Source of the DNA: CAWBCR01 sp963787375
GTDB lineage: Bacteria; Chloroflexota; Anaerolineae; Aggregatilineales; UBA3940
DNA: 64,000 nt
Assembly: GCA_963787375.1 (NCBI GenBank)
Contig: CAWBCR010000016.1
Location: forward strand, 62,001 to 126,000
Reading direction: 5' to 3'
A program made the translations under genes and the position numbers. Position 1 is the first letter of the stretch; every line of letters starts with the position of its first letter. Below the pieces are notes generated by a model. It was not told the DNA's origin and made no database searches. It saw only the letters and a list, made by a program, of their open reading frames with translations. Of the stretch, positions 61,755-64,000 are shown one piece after another.

Positions 61755-63365
61755 CTACGACCCGGCCTCGCCGACCGTCTCAGGTGTGCCGTAGTGCGTC
61801 CGCCACCGCGCGAGGTAGTCAGCCGCTTCCTGCTCCCAGCGCGCGTCGCCCCAGCCTAATTCTTCCTGAACGATCTGCCGGATGCGCGGCAGGTAGGCCG
61901 CGCCGCCCTGCGGGGCCACCAGCCCCAGCCGCACCCGGCGCAGCAGCAGGTCGTCGAGATGCTCGACCGCCTCGTAGCGCGCCGCCCAGCGCAGCTCCAG
62001 CCAGCGGATCGGCAGCCGTCCCAGCGCTTCAAGCTCGCCGGGCCATTCGTACAGCGAGTCGAGCACCCCGGCACCATAGCGCGCTGCCAGCCGCAGCGTG
62101 GCTTTGTAAGTCAGCCCATCCGGCGGCGTATCGATTTCCGGCGCGGGGTCGAGCGCATTCAGGTGATCATCGACTGATGCCATGCGCGGAAGCTGCCCGC
62201 GCAGCGCCTTCAGCGCGTCGAGCGCAATGCAGCGGAAGGTCGTCAGCTTGCCGCCGGTGACGGTCAGTAGCCCCAACTCGTTCCACAGCACGTGCTCGCG
62301 GCTCTCTTTCGATGGGTCGACCTCGTGCCCGCTTCCGACCACGGGTCGCACGCCGGACAGCGTCGTCATCACGTCGCGCTCCGTGAAGCCCATCGCCGGG
62401 AAATGCGCCTGCACAGCCCGCAGCAAATAGCTGACCTCCTGCGGGGCGATGCTCGGCTCGCAGTCAAGGTCGCCGTCGTGATCGAGGTCCGTCGTGCCCA
62501 GCAGCGTCACGTCCTCCCACGGCAGGGCGAACACCGGTCGGCCATCGTCCGGGTGCGGAAAGGCGATGGCCTGAAACAAAGGAAAGCGCTGGCCGGAGAA
62601 CAGTAGGTGGCTGCCGCGCAGTGGCCGGATGCGTGGCCCTGCGCCGACCTCGCCCCGCAGGTGGTCGGCCCACGCACCCGTCGCGTTGACCACTGCCGGG
62701 GCCCGCACGTCGCGGCTGCGGCCCGTTTCACGGTCGCCGACCACCACGCCGTTGACTCGTCCTGTATCGTCGCGCAGCAGCCGCTCGACGCGCGCGTAGT
62801 TCAGCGCCAGCGCGCGGCCTGTCGCCACGCCCTCGCGGATGACCCGCAGCACCAGCCGCGCGTCGTCGGTGCTGGCCTCATAATAGCGGAAGCCGCCAGT
62901 CAGGTGCTCGCCGGACAGCCCCGGCGACATCATCTGCACGTCCAGCGGGTCGAACGTCTCGTGGATGCGCCAGTGCCCGCCCATCCAGCCGTACAGGTGC
63001 AGCCCGATGTCCATCATCCAGCCTGGCATTTTGTCATGCTCGTAGGTCGGGTAGATGAACGGCAGCGGCTCGATCAGACCTGTTCCCTCTTCAAGCAGCG
63101 TCTCGCGCTCTGCGATGGACTGGTACGTCATGCCAAACTGGAAGTTGTTCAGGTAGCGCAGCCCACCGTGCACCAGTTTCGATGACCGGCTCGACGTACC
63201 GGAGGCGAAGTCGTTCTGTTCGAGCAGCAGCACACGCAGCCCTACGCGCACGCCTTCGCGCAGGATGCCCGCGCCGGTGATGCCGCCGCCCACCACGATC
63301 AGGTCCCACGGCTCGTTCAGCCGTTCCCACACCGATTGCCGATCCGCTGCGCCGGTTAGCAACAT
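61755..63365 (-). CDS. glpD: Glycerol-3-phosphate dehydrogenase (FAD-dependent)
   Basis: 536 residues, normal GlpD length. It oxidises sn-glycerol 3-phosphate to dihydroxyacetone phosphate and feeds electrons to quinone. N-terminal FAD site DLIVVGGGITGAGILREG, then LLEQNDFASGTSSRSSKLVHGGLRYL (a GlpD hallmark), VNATGAWADHL, RGSHLLF and DRDVMTTLSGVRPVVGSG-type C-terminal FAD contact with TGGKLTTFR. The C-terminal alpha-helical domain (about 390-536) is present. It starts 12 bases after the upstream flavoprotein gene, so both belong to one unit, which would provide DHAP or ether-lipid precursors (inference). Confidence 0.93.
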   Translation of the reverse strand: MLLTGAADRQSVWERLNEPWDLIVVGGGITGAGILREGVRVGLRVLLLEQNDFASGTSSRSSKLVHGGLRYLNNFQFGMTYQSIAERETLLEEGTGLIEPLPFIYPTYEHDKMPGWMMDIGLHLYGWMGGHWRIHETFDPLDVQMMSPGLSGEHLTGGFRYYEASTDDARLVLRVIREGVATGRALALNYARVERLLRDDTGRVNGVVVGDRETGRSRDVRAPAVVNATGAWADHLRGEVGAGPRIRPLRGSHLLFSGQRFPLFQAIAFPHPDDGRPVFALPWEDVTLLGTTDLDHDGDLDCEPSIAPQEVSYLLRAVQAHFPAMGFTERDVMTTLSGVRPVVGSGHEVDPSKESREHVLWNELGLLTVTGGKLTTFRCIALDALKALRGQLPRMASVDDHLNALDPAPEIDTPPDGLTYKATLRLAARYGAGVLDSLYEWPGELEALGRLPIRWLELRWAARYEAVEHLDDLLLRRVRLGLVAPQGGAAYLPRIRQIVQEELGWGDARWEQEAADYLARWRTHYGTPETVGEAGS

Positions 63366-63377
63366 GTTCCCTGCTCC

Positions 63378-64000
63378 TTACACTCCCTGCTCCGCGAACA
63401 GCTTGCCGGGGTTCAGCAGCCCGTCCGGGTCGCAGACGTGCGCCGCCTCGCGGATCAGGTCCATCCCCAGCGGCCCCTTTTCGGCGGGCAGGTACGGCGC
63501 GTGGTCGGCGCCCACCCCGTGCTGGTGGCTGATCGTCCCACCGTGCGCCACGACCGTTTCGCTGGCGGTGCGTTTCATCCGCTGCCACAGGTCCACCGTC
63601 TGATCCGGGTCCGGCTGCGCCCGGAAGATATACGTCACGTAGATGCTCGCGCCTGTCTCGTACAGGTGCGACAGATGCGCGAACACGTACGCCCGCTCGC
63701 CGCTGCCCGCCAGCGCCCGTGTAAGGCTGCCGGTGATGTCTTCAGCCGCCGCCAGTACATCCGACCACGGCACGATGGTTTCCAGCGTGTCGATGGCATA
63801 GCCGCGCTCCCACAGCGTGTTGCGCAGGTAGGGCGTCAGGAAGCGGCCCTTGCGCCAGGTGTGCCCCATGTACTGCCCGGTGAAGACCCCGCCATGCCGC
63901 CGCGCAATGCCGACCGCCCGCGCCCGCCCCTCGGCAACCGTTCGCCGTGTGCCCGTTGCGCCGAACAGCAGGATGCACTTGGCGGGCCGCCGGTAGCCCA
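63378..64000 (-). CDS. FAD-binding oxidase resembling alkyl-dihydroxyacetonephosphate synthase, C-terminal part
   Basis: Partial: the frame is open to the right edge. Visible residues include ARAVGIARRHGG, GQYMGHTWRKGRF, PYLRNTLWERGYAIDTLETIVPWSD, AHLSHLYETGASIYVTYIF, and HGGTISHQHGVGADHAPYL with the C-terminal DPDGLLNPGKLF. These blocks fit the vanillyl-alcohol-oxidase fold and specifically alkyl-DHAP synthases (RHGG, LR..LW..G, DT.ETI..W), which exchange the acyl chain of acyl-DHAP for a fatty alcohol to make ether lipids. A lactate or glycolate oxidase is the main alternative. The FAD-binding half is outside the window. It is followed by glpD in the same unit. Confidence 0.78.
   Translation of the reverse strand, partial: GYRRPAKCILLFGATGTRRTVAEGRARAVGIARRHGGVFTGQYMGHTWRKGRFLTPYLRNTLWERGYAIDTLETIVPWSDVLAAAEDITGSLTRALAGSGERAYVFAHLSHLYETGASIYVTYIFRAQPDPDQTVDLWQRMKRTASETVVAHGGTISHQHGVGADHAPYLPAEKGPLGMDLIREAAHVCDPDGLLNPGKLFAEQGV

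Overview
The window is a GC-rich, densely packed bacterial chromosome segment with almost no mobile DNA. Gene content and protein style fit Chloroflexota, probably an Anaerolineae-type lineage. Supporting traits are Thr/Pro-rich stalks on surface proteins, GlnRS next to GluRS, a split NAD synthetase and protein disulfide oxidoreductase with glutaredoxin. This placement is inference; no rRNA or tRNA gene was recognised and no CRISPR array was seen.

Layout. 1-5.7 kb (+): end of rimO, a NUDIX hydrolase, RodA-type SEDS protein, gltX, glnS. 5.8-10.2 kb: MrfB/YprB-like exonuclease (-), a 354-base gene-free stretch with a CRP-like site and a possible small RNA unit, a small membrane protein (+), ilvE (-), an SPFH/Band 7 protein (-). 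10.3-17.1 kb (+): Lgt-like protein, two-subunit NAD synthetase, glmU, CNNM/CBS protein, cdd, recO. 17.1-23.9 kb: signalling island with two response regulators (one with a degenerate GGDEF domain, one fused to a CpaE-like domain), a divergent membrane kinase lacking the usual phospho-accepting His, and a LysM protein. 23.9-27.4 kb (+): proS, phosphodiester glycosidase lipoprotein, lysoplasmalogenase. 27.4-32.65 kb (-): groES, glutaredoxin, PDO, M20 peptidase, and two glycan genes (polyprenyl-phosphate sugar transferase, GT4). 32.7-35.3 kb (+): MrfA-like helicase carrying an internal HNH domain. 35.4-42.6 kb: SDR, RecJ, a stalked surface protein, CoaE fused to a GNAT-like domain, small proteins. 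42.7-47.6 kb (+): nitrilase-family amidase, alanine-glyoxylate-type aminotransferase, FAD/Fe-S 2-hydroxyacid dehydrogenase. 47.65-49.06 kb: a degenerate IS4-type element. 49.1-50.9 kb (-): two deoxynucleoside kinases, one fused to a MazG-like domain. 51.1-58.3 kb (+): STAND NTPase with TPRs, then a run of cysteine-desulfurase-like enzyme, ArsA-like ATPase, Nfu_N-domain protein, acetoin/histone deacetylase-like protein and thioredoxin-like protein. 58.35-64 kb: flippase-like membrane protein (-), S9 peptidase (+), glpD and the end of an alkyl-DHAP-synthase-like flavoprotein (-).

Two themes matter most. First, MrfA-like and MrfB-like proteins, partners in mitomycin-lesion repair in Bacillus subtilis, both occur here but 26 kb apart, and the helicase has an HNH nuclease-type domain between its motor and its C-terminal zinc cluster. 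Second, the 17-24 kb signalling island is built from catalytically atypical parts. Seven single-base frame breaks in six otherwise conserved genes point to indel errors in the sequence rather than real decay, and should be checked against reads before any of these genes is called dead. Several starts lie 6-7 bases after a -10 hexamer with no ribosome-binding site, suggesting leaderless transcripts.
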